Origin: Methylomarinum vadi
GTDB lineage: Bacteria > Pseudomonadota > Gammaproteobacteria > Methylococcales > Methylomonadaceae
DNA length: 64,000 nt
Assembly (NCBI RefSeq): GCF_000733935.1
Contig: NZ_JPON01000001.1
Span: 124,001 to 188,000, forward strand
Direction of reading: 5' to 3'
Shown: positions 8,745 through 18,993 of the stretch, piece by piece
Layout of the letters: each line of letters opens with the position of its first letter
How positions within the stretch are numbered: the first letter of the stretch is position 1
Translations under genes and position numbers: made by a program
The notes under the pieces: model-generated
The model's input: only the letters and a program-made list of their open reading frames with translations
What the model was told of the DNA's origin: nothing
Databases searched by the model: none

Positions 8745-10907
8745 TTAAATACAATATTTGTACATCTCCTTCCAATGTCGGTTGAAAGCCATGTCCGAAT
8801 GCAAAATATGGTTGGTCCATTTGTCCAGAAAGTCTTGTAACTCTTCGCGATGACAGGCATCCAGCTCTATCTTGTGGGTCAACATCAGCAATTGCTCGAG
8901 CATCATGCGATGTTCCCTGACATGATTTTCAAAATCGCGAAAACCGACTTTTTGCATGATGGCCTCTTCGTCGGCGAAGTGGACTCTTACATGTTGCATC
9001 AATTCGTCGATCGCACCCAGCAACTCCGGTTTATGTGTGATGTGGATCAATTTTTCTGCCAGCTCAAAAAAGTCCTTGTGCTCCCGATCGATTTTTTCAT
9101 CGTCGAATGCGTAGCTGTCTTGCCACATGAAATGGACCATACTGCCCGGCTGAGCCGATTTCTGGATGTTGTCTTGCCGATGCTTGGCTAAATGACTGGG
9201 GGTGCCCGGAGGCGCCGTTTTGAAGACGAAATCTTGTCTGGCATGATGGTAATTATCGTCGTTATAAAAATTGCCGTATATTTGGGTCAGTTCGTACTTC
9301 CGATAGGAGGCCAGAGGTTTGGTGCTTTCGTCGATGCTACGGGTCTTACCTTTTTTCGATAGCAAAGTTTGCAATTCGGTCGGGCGGTTCAGGTAAGTCT
9401 CGACGAGATGTCTGACTTGGGCGGCAAACACCGGATGCTGGTCGGCGAGAACTTTGTCTACCAAACCGATCCGCAAGGCCTGTTTGGCGCTGATCGGTAA
9501 ACGCTGCTCGGTCAGCTGCGTGGCGACGTCCTGACCGACGCGTTTGGGGAGTAAGTAGGTCCAATATTCCGAACCGTACAAGTCGCCCATATTCTTATAA
9601 TGGGGGTTGAAAATCACGCCGTCTCTAGCCACAACCAAATCGGCCGCGATCGCCAATATGGTGCCGCCCGCACTGGCGTTGCCCGCTACGGCGGCAATGG
9701 TCAACTTATCTGGGGTATTGACGATCTGACAAATCAGGTCGTCAAGAGCATTAATGTTTCGCCAAGACTCCTCTGTGGGGTTTTCGGCGGCTTCGATTTG
9801 GCTTAGGTGAATGCCGTTGGACCAAAACTCGTCGCTGCCCTTCAGGACGATGGCTTTAATATCCAACGCGGCCACATGTTGATACACGGACAGTAACAGC
9901 CGGCATTGCGAGGTACTCATTCCGCCGTTATGAAACGGAAAATAAATAAAAGCGGCTTCGCCGATACGTTCGTACCACACTTCCTGGCAAGGTAATTGCC
10001 GGCCGGGCCGACGGTAATCGATTTCTAAGGTTTTGACCGCGTCGTACAGCGCGGATTGCCGATCCTTTTGCGGGGCCGGCCATACCGTACTCAAGGCTTG
10101 TGTCGCAGGCAGTTTAATACCCTTGCTATCCGACAACTTGGGTTTCAAATGACCGATCCAAATTGCTCCGTCCATGGTGGCGCGACATATCGATTGCTCG
10201 GTCTTAGCGATTATTTCGCCGGGAATGCCGGTTAACCGATGCTCTTTATGGGCATTGAACAGATAAAACAACTGACCGAATATCTCGTCCAATACACCGG
10301 GGTTGCCGTCCGCAGCGGCAATGCGTTTAAAGATGTCGTCGGTTGTTTGCTTTTGCCAGTCTATTTTTCGATCCGTTTGTCTCATCGGCGGGCGTAATTG
10401 TCCTCTGATGTCAGGATTATCGGCTTCCAAAGTTTTAGGCCGAAAATTTGGTGTGCCGAAATTAGTCAATGCATCCCATAAACACTCGACGGCGGCTTGG
10501 GTTACTTCTCGATTAAACAGGCTATTTTTTGTGGCTTCACGGACAGGAAATGTTCTGCTGGACCAAATCGGCCCGGCATCGATTTCCTCGGTGGCTTCGA
10601 ACAAGGTGACCCCCCATTCGCGTTCGCCACGTTGTATGGCCCAATCCAGCGACGATGGGCCACGTTCGCCCTTTATGCCAGGGTGAACGATTAAACACTT
10701 GTAGTTCAGATAAATATCGGCCGGAAGCCGGCGAGTTAAGAACGGACATACAATTAAATCTGGCAGGTAAAGTCGTACGCCCTCGCACAAATGAGCGTCG
10801 TTGCCCAGGTGCAGTTCGACGGAAACGTCATAACCGGCATCATTCAATTCGGCGTAATAGCGTTGGGTGAGTCCGGAAAATGCGTTTGATATGAGTAGGA
10901 TTTTCAT
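8745..10907 (-). CDS. hypX: HypX/HoxX-type hydrogenase maturation protein fused to hemerythrin
   Basis: 720 residues in three parts. Residues 1 to about 280 resemble a formyltransferase (IVHPGIKGERGPSSLDWAI). Residues 300-510 resemble enoyl-CoA hydratase/crotonase (NASAGGTILAIAADLVVA). This pair defines HypX, which makes the active-site CO of [NiFe] hydrogenase from a formyl carrier under air. Residues 590-720 are an added bacterial hemerythrin with all iron ligands: H610, H643, E647, H662, H666, H700, D705. The stop falls after the hemerythrin domain with no internal break, so the fusion is real in the sequence. A TAGGAGGT ribosome site lies 4 bp before the start. No hydrogenase gene is in the window. 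I infer that the diiron domain senses, binds or buffers oxygen for the CO-forming reaction. Confidence 0.85.
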   Translation of the reverse strand: MKILLISNAFSGLTQRYYAELNDAGYDVSVELHLGNDAHLCEGVRLYLPDLIVCPFLTRRLPADIYLNYKCLIVHPGIKGERGPSSLDWAIQRGEREWGVTLFEATEEIDAGPIWSSRTFPVREATKNSLFNREVTQAAVECLWDALTNFGTPNFRPKTLEADNPDIRGQLRPPMRQTDRKIDWQKQTTDDIFKRIAAADGNPGVLDEIFGQLFYLFNAHKEHRLTGIPGEIIAKTEQSICRATMDGAIWIGHLKPKLSDSKGIKLPATQALSTVWPAPQKDRQSALYDAVKTLEIDYRRPGRQLPCQEVWYERIGEAAFIYFPFHNGGMSTSQCRLLLSVYQHVAALDIKAIVLKGSDEFWSNGIHLSQIEAAENPTEESWRNINALDDLICQIVNTPDKLTIAAVAGNASAGGTILAIAADLVVARDGVIFNPHYKNMGDLYGSEYWTYLLPKRVGQDVATQLTEQRLPISAKQALRIGLVDKVLADQHPVFAAQVRHLVETYLNRPTELQTLLSKKGKTRSIDESTKPLASYRKYELTQIYGNFYNDDNYHHARQDFVFKTAPPGTPSHLAKHRQDNIQKSAQPGSMVHFMWQDSYAFDDEKIDREHKDFFELAEKLIHITHKPELLGAIDELMQHVRVHFADEEAIMQKVGFRDFENHVREHRMMLEQLLMLTHKIELDACHREELQDFLDKWTNHILHSDMAFNRHWKEMYKYCI

Positions 10908-11645
10908 GTCTACCTCCTAAAAGGGGTAAATCTTCATAGAAAGCCGATTCAACCGTGCATTGGTTTCTTGGAATCTAAGGCAGGATCGATTCGTTCAAAC
11001 GCGCCACCTGAAAAGGCGCGATTCAAATTCGCAACCGGTCGCTGAAGTGGTTGTGGAAAATGAGCACTGTTTAAAACCACGTTGCGGGCGAACCGTCAGG
11101 TTTTGCGTTGAATCATCATCATGCAGGCCCGATTTTTATACAATGACAAAAATCCCTCGATTTCTGCCATATAAAGTTTTGTTGAAGTTAATAAACTACG
11201 TTCCCGACAATCGTTTAACGATGCCGTCGAAACAACTTGACAGGATGTACATTTTAGTTCGAACTGGTTGCTGGAGTTTGCCGTCATCTATTGACTAACG
11301 GCGAAATCGCCGTCGCTGTCATTTAGTGTGATTGAAAAACAAAGGGGCCGAGAGGAGGCTGTCTAGAGGATTATCAGACTCGATTGGTGAGTATATTTGA
11401 TGAGCGGTAGAGAGGCTGTCCGAATCGGCATGAAGAAACGCATTTCTATTCATGCCAAAGTTGTCTTGCGCGGTGATTTTAAATGGCTTTATACCTTACT
11501 TGCCTCAGAATGATGCTGATTAATCCATCAGATGCTGCGCAATCCTTCAGCCTATATTTTTGTTCTTGCATTCTTCCACGAAGGATCGTGGGCCGTAGGG
11601 TTAGCTTCATGAAATGAAGCCCAACAATTTCAAGTTTTTTTTGAA
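10908..11645. other. Intergenic region upstream of hypX and left of IS91 copy 1
   Basis: About 740 bp without a supportable gene. Short frames on both strands lack ribosome sites and family resemblance. A segment near 11500-11600 could be a decayed transposase fragment on the minus strand, but I cannot assign it. Confidence 0.4.
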
Positions 11646-11763
11646 TGTTGGACGAAGCCGCTAACGCGGAGAAAAGCGGCAGTAGCCGGTAATTTATAAA
11701 ATGTAATCTCACGCCCTCTTTTAAGAGGGATTATTCCATGACGAATCATGAGGTTACGCGACA

Positions 11764-12671
11764 ATGACAACATCATTCGAATCCCATTTCAAGCAAAACT
11801 ATCAAAGCCATCTGAAACACCTCAAACTTAAAGGGTTGCAGCCCAAGACGATCGAGGCCTATGCCCGTGCGATTCGACGTATCGGCCAGTATTTCAACGA
11901 AGACATCAATGCGTTGACCGAACAGCAACTGACCGATTATTTCACCGATTTGCTGGAGTCGCATTCTTGGAGTGCGGTCAAGTTGGACCTGTACGGTCTC
12001 AAGTTTTATTACACCCATGTACTGCGCAAGCCTTGGGTCGCGCCGCAGTTGGTCAAGCCGCCGAAGGCGCAACGTTTGCCGGATATCGTCACTGTCGACG
12101 AGGCGCGGTGTATCTTCCAGTCCACGCGTATTCTCAGTTACCGGGTGTTCTTTTTCACGCTCTACAGTCTAGGTTTGCGCCTCGGCGAGGGATTGCGTCT
12201 TGAGGTTGGGGATATCGATGCCGGTCGCCAACGCGTGCATATCCGAGATGCCAAGGGCAATAAGGATAGACTGGTGCCGTTGCCGGCTGCCACCCTGGAT
12301 TTGCTACGCCGCTTCTGGCAAGTTCACCGGCATCCGGTCATGTTGTTTCCCAATCGCCATGGCGGTTTGAAGGGCGCGCAGCGCGCGCAGAGCCCTTTGG
12401 ATCGCGGTGGCGTGCAAAAGGCTCTGCGCCAAGTCGCGCAAGACTGCGGTTTAAAAAAAAGATTACCCCGCACTGTCTGCGGCATAGCTATGCCACACAT
12501 TTGATTGAAGCGGGCGTCGATCTACTGGAAGTGCAGAAAATCCTCGGTCACCACAGTATCCTCACCACTGCCCGCTATACTCACCTGACCGACGGCACGA
12601 ATCAAAATACCGGCCAGTTGATTAATGCCTTAATGAATGGCTTCGACATCGACTGGGGGGCGGTCAAATGA
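11764..12671 (+). CDS. IS91-associated tyrosine recombinase, needs -1 frameshift
   Basis: The zero frame runs from the ATG at 11764 to a stop at 12502-12504 and lacks the catalytic C-terminus. A -1 shift in the A8 run at 12453-12460 (in-frame A AAA AAA) joins it to a frame with [23 protein letters not shown] and a stop at 12669-12671, giving about 302 residues with the HxxR, H and Y of tyrosine recombinases. The N-terminal part carries a SAM-like core-binding fold and [10 protein letters not shown] with the first Arg. The shifted frame ends in an ATGA overlap with the transposase start at 12668, which argues that the shift is used. The second copy has the identical A8 run. Confidence 0.8.
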
Positions 12672-13765
12672 TCTTGCTTTCCGCCATCATCCAAACCTTC
12701 GAAGCCGAGTTTCTGGTCGCTTACCAGGGTCGCTTGTCACCCAGTCAGCGTCAGGCGCTGGCCGCGATGAAACACTGCCGCACGTCGCAAGGCCCTGTGA
12801 TGTTGGCGCAATGCGATGATTGCGATCGGCAACGCTTGGTGCCGCATTCCTGCGGCCATCGCAGCTGCCCGCATTGCCAGTCGCACGAATCGCAACAATG
12901 GCTGGAAAGGCAGTTGCAGAAGCAGGTGCCGGCCGAATATTTTTTGCTGACGTTTACTTTGCCCAAAGAACTCAGGCCGTTGGCCTGGCAACAGCAACGT
13001 ACGTTGTATGATCTGCTGATCCGCTGTAGTTGGGATACCGTCAACACCTTCACCCGCAACGATCAACAGCTTCAGGGCAATGCCGGTGCTATTGCTGTGT
13101 TGCATACCCATTCCCGCCGATTGGATTACCATCCGCATGTACACTTGGTGATGCCGGCGGCCGCCATCGATCCTGATAAACGACTGTGGCGCACCAAACA
13201 GGGTAAAAAGGGCCGGAAAGGCTATTTGTTCAATCACAAGGCAGTGGCCAAAGTGTTTCGGGCCAAATTGCTTGAAGCGATCTCGCAGGCCGGTTTGACA
13301 TTGCCTGACTACTATCCGCAACAATGGGTCGTTGACGTCAAGTCGGTCGGACGCGGCGATAAAGCCTTGGTTTATCTGGGACGTTATCTCTATAAGGGCG
13401 TTATCCAGGAAAAGGACATTATTGCCTGCCGAGATGGCCAAGTAACCTTCCGTTACCAGGACAGCAAAACCAAAAAGTGGCAGACTCGAACACTACCCGG
13501 CGTGAAGTTTCTGTGGCTGATGCTCCGCCATGTTCTGCCCAAAGGCTTTAGGCGGACTCGCAACTTCGGCTTTTTGCACCCCAACAGCAAACGGCTGATT
13601 CGTCTGCTGCAAGTCTTGCTCGGCGTCAATCCCAATCGTGCTATCGCTTGGCTCAGGCCCCGCCCGAAACTCCAATGCCCATGTTGTGGTGGAACCCTGC
13701 AGATTATCAAAACGCGCATTCTCGGTTCTTCGGCTGTCATGGCATTGAATTCGACCAAAGCGTAG
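12668..13765 (+). CDS. IS91-family Y2 rolling-circle transposase, copy 1
   Basis: 365 residues. The N-terminus has a cysteine-rich zinc-binding region (C49, C52, C62, C67, C70). The HUH motif is HPHVH at residues 155-159, and the paired catalytic tyrosines are Y236 and Y240 in YLGRYLYKG, the Y2 signature of IS91 transposases. The enzyme nicks and transfers one DNA strand from oriIS to terIS. The start codon overlaps the end of the frameshifted recombinase frame (ATGA), indicating translational coupling. It is identical to the copy at 16992-18089. Confidence 0.93.
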   Translation: MILLSAIIQTFEAEFLVAYQGRLSPSQRQALAAMKHCRTSQGPVMLAQCDDCDRQRLVPHSCGHRSCPHCQSHESQQWLERQLQKQVPAEYFLLTFTLPKELRPLAWQQQRTLYDLLIRCSWDTVNTFTRNDQQLQGNAGAIAVLHTHSRRLDYHPHVHLVMPAAAIDPDKRLWRTKQGKKGRKGYLFNHKAVAKVFRAKLLEAISQAGLTLPDYYPQQWVVDVKSVGRGDKALVYLGRYLYKGVIQEKDIIACRDGQVTFRYQDSKTKKWQTRTLPGVKFLWLMLRHVLPKGFRRTRNFGFLHPNSKRLIRLLQVLLGVNPNRAIAWLRPRPKLQCPCCGGTLQIIKTRILGSSAVMALNSTKA

Positions 13766-14119
13766 AGGCAAAACCGGTTATGTAAGCGGCATTTCTCACT
13801 GACCCAAACCGATCATCGGGCATTTTAGCACCGAGGCTTTCGTTCGGTCTGAATTCAGGGCAAAATGCCGCTAAAATCCGAAATTCCGGGTGTGATGATC
13901 AGCATCACGCCCATTTCAGCCCGTTTATCGACGTCAACGCTTGAAATGGGCCAACACATCCCCCAATCCTTCGAAAAGCTATTTTCTTATATAACGCTCC
14001 CTCCGAATACCGGGCTTGTCCAACAAACGGTTCAGATTGTGGCTCGCTCCGCGATTACAATCTAACCTTATTCGTTAGGCTTCGCTATCGCTCAGTCCAA
14101 TCTACCGCATTAATACCAG

Positions 14120-14665
14120 CTATTCTAAATTAGCGTGCCTTTCACGCATTTTTTCTTCCGGAATACCTTTCTCCCAAACAATGTGAGAGATCAAGGCTTC
14201 AAGGAAACATAGCGTTGAGAGCTCAAAAACGGTGCCCATTGGCATGCCTTTTACCTTTTGGTAGAGCTCATGTTTTCCAATTTCGAAGACAACTTCGGCT
14301 AGGTCTCCAATGGTTGATTTAGATCGCGAAGAGATGAGCACAACCTTGGCACCAATTTCCTTTGCTCTTTTGGTAAATGCAATTAATTGTTCCGTTTCTC
14401 CTGATCCGGAGATTACGATTAATAAATCGTCTTTTTTAATGCTGGGGGTGACAATTTCTCCAACAATGGCGACATCATAGCCACAGTGCATTAAACGCAT
14501 ACCGAGAAAATTACCGACTAGTTTTGAACGACCGGCTCCCGATATAAAGATTCGTTTAGCCGAATCAATCATGGCTGTTAATTTCTCAGCATAAGTGGTG
14601 TCGGTTGCCTTGAGCATTTCGGAAAGTTTATCGATGATTAGACGTTGATTTTCTTCTTGCCACAT
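14120..14665 (-). CDS. hxlB: 6-phospho-3-hexuloisomerase
   Basis: A 181-residue single SIS-domain protein. ISGAGRS (residues 41-47) and ISGSGET (85-91) form the sugar-phosphate site, and MRLMHCGYDVAIVGE matches hexuloisomerases of methylotrophs and archaea. It converts 3-hexulose-6-phosphate to fructose-6-phosphate, the second step of formaldehyde fixation in the ribulose monophosphate cycle. The partner hexulose-phosphate synthase gene, often adjacent in other genomes, is not here. The stop codon is only 40 bp from the end of IS91 copy 1, and the gene sits between two inverted IS91 copies, so its neighbourhood has been rearranged. A purine-rich GAGGAGC ribosome site is present. Confidence 0.9.
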   Translation of the reverse strand: MWQEENQRLIIDKLSEMLKATDTTYAEKLTAMIDSAKRIFISGAGRSKLVGNFLGMRLMHCGYDVAIVGEIVTPSIKKDDLLIVISGSGETEQLIAFTKRAKEIGAKVVLISSRSKSTIGDLAEVVFEIGKHELYQKVKGMPMGTVFELSTLCFLEALISHIVWEKGIPEEKMRERHANLE

Positions 14666-14693
14666 AGGTAATGCTCCTCACAGTTTTTTATAG

Positions 14694-14879
14694 TTATGAA
14701 TTTTGTAAGTGAGTCTTAAGATTAAATGTTTTATAAGCTTGCAACATATCTTTTCGACGGACTGACAAGGCTATCACTAATTGCTTGTCCGTGAAATTGG
14801 TACGGTATGAGGATGGAATTTTCACGGGAAATTGATGCCTTAAAGCGCGATGAAGTGATCGCTCAATTTTTAAAGCCAA
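14694..14879 (-). CDS. Short hypothetical ORF upstream of hexuloisomerase
   Basis: A 61-residue basic frame ending 28 bp before the hexuloisomerase start, on the same strand. It has no recognisable domain. It could be a small leader peptide gene or just part of the 5' untranslated region. Confidence 0.25.
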   Translation of the reverse strand: MALKIERSLHRALRHQFPVKIPSSYRTNFTDKQLVIALSVRRKDMLQAYKTFNLKTHLQNS

Positions 14880-14957
14880 ATCATGGTTTGATCCATTAGT
14901 AGTTTTTCCGACGGCATGGTAAAATTTACAGACTTGCGCTTTTTGCCACTTTTACAT

Positions 14958-15030
14958 GGGCCGTTAGCTCAGTTGGTAGAGCTGTGGACTCTTAATCCAT
15001 AGGTCCGGGGTTCGAGTCCCCGACGGCCCA
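14958..15030 (+). tRNA. tRNA-Lys (anticodon CTT)
   Basis: 73 nt cloverleaf. The acceptor stem GGGCCGT pairs with ACGGCCC, the D arm is GCTC...GAGC, the anticodon loop is CTCTTAA with stem GTGGA/TCCAT, and the T arm is CGGGG TTCGAGT CCCCG. The discriminator base is A at 15030 and CCA is not encoded. It lies inside the segment bracketed by the two IS91 copies. Confidence 0.95.
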
Positions 15031-15290
15031 CTAATGAAATCAATAAGTTAGATCTTTGCCCCTTAAAATATTTCTACTAATGGGGCACTGATGGGACACT
15101 TCATAATAATCTTCCCCAACAATAGACAACAAAAGCGGGTTTTGTTTTGATGATTCGCGTAACTGTACTGACTCAGACTTGATCTGACAGTTACCCGTTT
15201 TTTCGAGGTGTCTGTCAGATAAGGTTTGGGATAAATTTTTTTCTGCCCAAATTGATTTGCCATCCTTGTTGATCAAAGCATCAACAGGAA

Positions 15291-15425
15291 GTTCTGGTAG
15301 GCTCGGAAGCGAAAGGGCTGTCAGCCAGCACTGTCGACAGGCTGAAACGGCAATGGGCGGATTGGTGCGATACCCGATTGGATAAGGATCAATGGGTCTA
15401 TATTTGGGCCGATGGTATTATAGCC
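15291..15425 (+). pseudogene. IS256-family transposase fragment
   Basis: An in-frame stretch reads GSEAKGLSASTVDRLKRQW then DKDQWVYIWADGI, matching the central part of IS256/mutator-type transposases before the first catalytic Asp. Both ends are missing and the frame stops soon after, so it is a remnant. The rest of 15426-15867 contains no gene I can support. Confidence 0.7.
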
Positions 15426-15867
15426 TGTTGTCAGTTGTCAAATGACTACCTGGCGTTCAAGTCAGCTACCCGCTGGAAGTTGGCTAAGTTGAACGATTAC
15501 ACGCCCCATTTATATTACAATTTAATGTATCAAGATGATGTTGCTCGTTGAAAAAGTCCCCCTGTGTCGCCAAGTCAACAAAGGTTTTGTCTATAAAAAA
15601 TGGGGTTACTGAGCGCAAAACCTATTGTTTCGAGTAGCTCAAACTCTATGTTTGGCACAGACATGAGTCCCCTAAATCAAGGTTGAGCAATTTAAACTAT
15701 TCTCTGGATTATAAGTAGACATGGTGAGGTGAAAGTTGTTAGAGTCAAACCTCAACACCCCCCCCAGACAGCAATGAGTTCGCTATAGTGAATGCTGGCC
15801 AGAAAAAGAAAAAGCTTTAAACATGCGCTGTCTTTATTCTTAATGATTAAAAAATGTATTAACTTCT

Positions 15868-16539
15868 ATGAATAGAAACAGAACTCCTGGTCCAGAAGGA
15901 TTAACAACTCATAGTACAATACCAGATGGAACTCTGTCGCGTGCAGCAACACCTCCACCTGGGCCGCTTGGGGCGCAAAAAGGATCGTCCTCAAAGGAGC
16001 AGGCCACTCCAACACCATCGTTTACCACGCCTAATTGTACTGTCGTCTTTGTTACAACAGGTGATACCAGACCCCATCCTTATCCTGAATTTCGTACTTA
16101 CGATGAATTTCATGAATTTCAAGCATATGACAGGTATGATACAACTCATGTTTACATGCCTCATAGTGCTGGAGAGGCTCAACGCACGCTTGAAAGGTTG
16201 ACGGCGCAAGGACATCAAATCTGTAGGGTTGTATTTCTAGGCCATGGTAGTCCCGATGGTTTTATATTTCGAGCAGAAGTAGAAGGAGGTAGGATCGTGC
16301 CTTATCGGAATGAACGTCGGTCGGTTTATACGGAAAGTGATACTGGATTAACTCGGGCTTTACGAGGAAGGGTGCAATTTCATGCTTGTTTTGTAGGTCA
16401 AAATCAAGCGTTAATTCGTAGCATTGGAGATGTAGTGGGTGAGGGAAATGTTGATGCACCTGAAGGAAGATATGTTGGAAGCGTTACTCGCAGACGGGAT
16501 GCTGAAACAGGTGATACTGAATTTGTTTGGGAAGAATAG
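15868..16539 (+). CDS. Putative clan CD (caspase-like) cysteine peptidase or effector
   Basis: 223 residues. The first 55 are rich in Pro, Ser, Thr and Gly, like a disordered secretion or linker region. The rest shows the clan CD pattern: a hydrophobic strand ending in His-Gly (VVFLGHGSPDG, H126) and a second strand ending in Ala-Cys (VQFHACFVGQ, C174). The 48-residue spacing equals that in caspases. This is pattern evidence only; I do not recognise the exact family. The gene lies in the island between the IS91 copies and is AT-richer than its neighbours. A secreted effector, a toxin or a protease of a programmed-death system are possible roles. Confidence 0.5.
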   Translation: MNRNRTPGPEGLTTHSTIPDGTLSRAATPPPGPLGAQKGSSSKEQATPTPSFTTPNCTVVFVTTGDTRPHPYPEFRTYDEFHEFQAYDRYDTTHVYMPHSAGEAQRTLERLTAQGHQICRVVFLGHGSPDGFIFRAEVEGGRIVPYRNERRSVYTESDTGLTRALRGRVQFHACFVGQNQALIRSIGDVVGEGNVDAPEGRYVGSVTRRRDAETGDTEFVWEE

Positions 16540-16991
16540 TTGTTATGATTTTACCTATCAAGATAATTGTTAATACCTCAAATTAAAGTAGCTTATAAAA
16601 GCTTTACCACTTTTAAATCTCCTCGTATGTTTGTCAGTACACATTTTTAGAATGTAAAAAAACTAGAATGGTTATGCCCTAACGAATAAGGTTAGATTGT
16701 AATCGCGGAGCGAGCCACAATCTGAACCGTTTGTTGGACAAGCCCGGTATTCGGAGGGAGCGTTATATAAGAAAATAGCTTTTCGAAGGATTGGGGGATG
16801 TGTTGGCCCATTTCAAGCGTTGACGTCGATAAACGGGCTGAAATGGGCGTGATGCTGATCATCACACCCGGAATTTCGGATTTTAGCGGCATTTTGCCCT
16901 GAATTCAGACCGAACGAAAGCCTCGGTGCTAAAATGCCCGATGATCGGTTTGGGTCAGTGAGAAATGCCGCTTACATAACCGGTTTTGCCT

Positions 16992-18089
16992 CTACGCTTT
17001 GGTCGAATTCAATGCCATGACAGCCGAAGAACCGAGAATGCGCGTTTTGATAATCTGCAGGGTTCCACCACAACATGGGCATTGGAGTTTCGGGCGGGGC
17101 CTGAGCCAAGCGATAGCACGATTGGGATTGACGCCGAGCAAGACTTGCAGCAGACGAATCAGCCGTTTGCTGTTGGGGTGCAAAAAGCCGAAGTTGCGAG
17201 TCCGCCTAAAGCCTTTGGGCAGAACATGGCGGAGCATCAGCCACAGAAACTTCACGCCGGGTAGTGTTCGAGTCTGCCACTTTTTGGTTTTGCTGTCCTG
17301 GTAACGGAAGGTTACTTGGCCATCTCGGCAGGCAATAATGTCCTTTTCCTGGATAACGCCCTTATAGAGATAACGTCCCAGATAAACCAAGGCTTTATCG
17401 CCGCGTCCGACCGACTTGACGTCAACGACCCATTGTTGCGGATAGTAGTCAGGCAATGTCAAACCGGCCTGCGAGATCGCTTCAAGCAATTTGGCCCGAA
17501 ACACTTTGGCCACTGCCTTGTGATTGAACAAATAGCCTTTCCGGCCCTTTTTACCCTGTTTGGTGCGCCACAGTCGTTTATCAGGATCGATGGCGGCCGC
17601 CGGCATCACCAAGTGTACATGCGGATGGTAATCCAATCGGCGGGAATGGGTATGCAACACAGCAATAGCACCGGCATTGCCCTGAAGCTGTTGATCGTTG
17701 CGGGTGAAGGTGTTGACGGTATCCCAACTACAGCGGATCAGCAGATCATACAACGTACGTTGCTGTTGCCAGGCCAACGGCCTGAGTTCTTTGGGCAAAG
17801 TAAACGTCAGCAAAAAATATTCGGCCGGCACCTGCTTCTGCAACTGCCTTTCCAGCCATTGTTGCGATTCGTGCGACTGGCAATGCGGGCAGCTGCGATG
17901 GCCGCAGGAATGCGGCACCAAGCGTTGCCGATCGCAATCATCGCATTGCGCCAACATCACAGGGCCTTGCGACGTGCGGCAGTGTTTCATCGCGGCCAGC
18001 GCCTGACGCTGACTGGGTGACAAGCGACCCTGGTAAGCGACCAGAAACTCGGCTTCGAAGGTTTGGATGATGGCGGAAAGCAAGATCAT
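16992..18089 (-). CDS. IS91-family Y2 rolling-circle transposase, copy 2
   Basis: Identical protein to the copy at 12668-13765: zinc-binding cysteines, HPHVH at 155-159 and Y236/Y240. It is read leftwards and coupled by ATGA to the end of the frameshifted recombinase frame. Two intact copies imply recent duplication or homogenisation. Confidence 0.93.
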   Translation of the reverse strand: MILLSAIIQTFEAEFLVAYQGRLSPSQRQALAAMKHCRTSQGPVMLAQCDDCDRQRLVPHSCGHRSCPHCQSHESQQWLERQLQKQVPAEYFLLTFTLPKELRPLAWQQQRTLYDLLIRCSWDTVNTFTRNDQQLQGNAGAIAVLHTHSRRLDYHPHVHLVMPAAAIDPDKRLWRTKQGKKGRKGYLFNHKAVAKVFRAKLLEAISQAGLTLPDYYPQQWVVDVKSVGRGDKALVYLGRYLYKGVIQEKDIIACRDGQVTFRYQDSKTKKWQTRTLPGVKFLWLMLRHVLPKGFRRTRNFGFLHPNSKRLIRLLQVLLGVNPNRAIAWLRPRPKLQCPCCGGTLQIIKTRILGSSAVMALNSTKA

Positions 18090-18993
18090 TTGACCGCCCC
18101 CCAGTCGATGTCGAAGCCATTCATTAAGGCATTAATCAACTGGCCGGTATTTTGATTCGTGCCGTCGGTCAGGTGAGTATAGCGGGCAGTGGTGAGGATA
18201 CTGTGGTGACCGAGGATTTTCTGCACTTCCAGTAGATCGACGCCCGCTTCAATCAAATGTGTGGCATAGCTATGCCGCAGACAGTGCGGGGTAATCTTTT
18301 TTTTAAACCGCAGTCTTGCGCGACTTGGCGCAGAGCCTTTTGCACGCCACCGCGATCCAAAGGGCTCTGCGCGCGCTGCGCGCCCTTCAAACCGCCATGG
18401 CGATTGGGAAACAACATGACCGGATGCCGGTGAACTTGCCAGAAGCGGCGTAGCAAATCCAGGGTGGCAGCCGGCAACGGCACCAGTCTATCCTTATTGC
18501 CCTTGGCATCTCGGATATGCACGCGTTGGCGACCGGCATCGATATCCCCAACCTCAAGACGCAATCCCTCGCCGAGGCGCAAACCTAGACTGTAGAGCGT
18601 GAAAAAGAACACCCGGTAACTGAGAATACGCGTGGACTGGAAGATACACCGCGCCTCGTCGACAGTGACGATATCCGGCAAACGTTGCGCCTTCGGCGGC
18701 TTGACCAACTGCGGCGCGACCCAAGGCTTGCGCAGTACATGGGTGTAATAAAACTTGAGACCGTACAGGTCCAACTTGACCGCACTCCAAGAATGCGACT
18801 CCAGCAAATCGGTGAAATAATCGGTCAGTTGCTGTTCGGTCAACGCATTGATGTCTTCGTTGAAATACTGGCCGATACGTCGAATCGCACGGGCATAGGC
18901 CTCGATCGTCTTGGGCTGCAACCCTTTAAGTTTGAGGTGTTTCAGATGGCTTTGATAGTTTTGCTTGAAATGGGATTCGAATGATGTTGTCAT
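18086..18993 (-). CDS. IS91-associated tyrosine recombinase, copy 2, needs -1 frameshift
   Basis: Mirror of the gene at 11764-12671. The zero frame ends early at 18253; a -1 shift on the A8 run (complement of T8 at 18297-18304) restores the HxxR...H...Y catalytic half and ends overlapping the transposase start. Conservation of the same slip site in both copies fits programmed frameshifting, although a recent duplication of a broken copy would look the same. Confidence 0.8.

Larger units (their letters stand above)
11646..14079 (+). mobile_element. IS91-like element with tyrosine recombinase, copy 1
   Basis: A 2,434-bp unit whose exact inverted copy lies at 16678-19111. The boundaries are where the two copies stop matching. 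It holds a tyrosine recombinase gene read through a frameshift, coupled to an IS91-type rolling-circle transposase, and about 310 bp of downstream noncoding DNA where the rolling-circle origin (oriIS) is expected. IS91 elements move by single-strand rolling-circle transfer and leave no target duplication; none is seen here. Confidence 0.88.

Noticed and set aside
10960-11298. 112-codon ORF upstream of hypX
   Set aside because: No ribosome site, no domain, cysteine/arginine-rich composition typical of chance frames.
17316-18020. Long open frame antisense to the IS91 transposase, also at 12737-13441
   Set aside because: Shadow of the transposase on the opposite strand; no independent motif or ribosome site.
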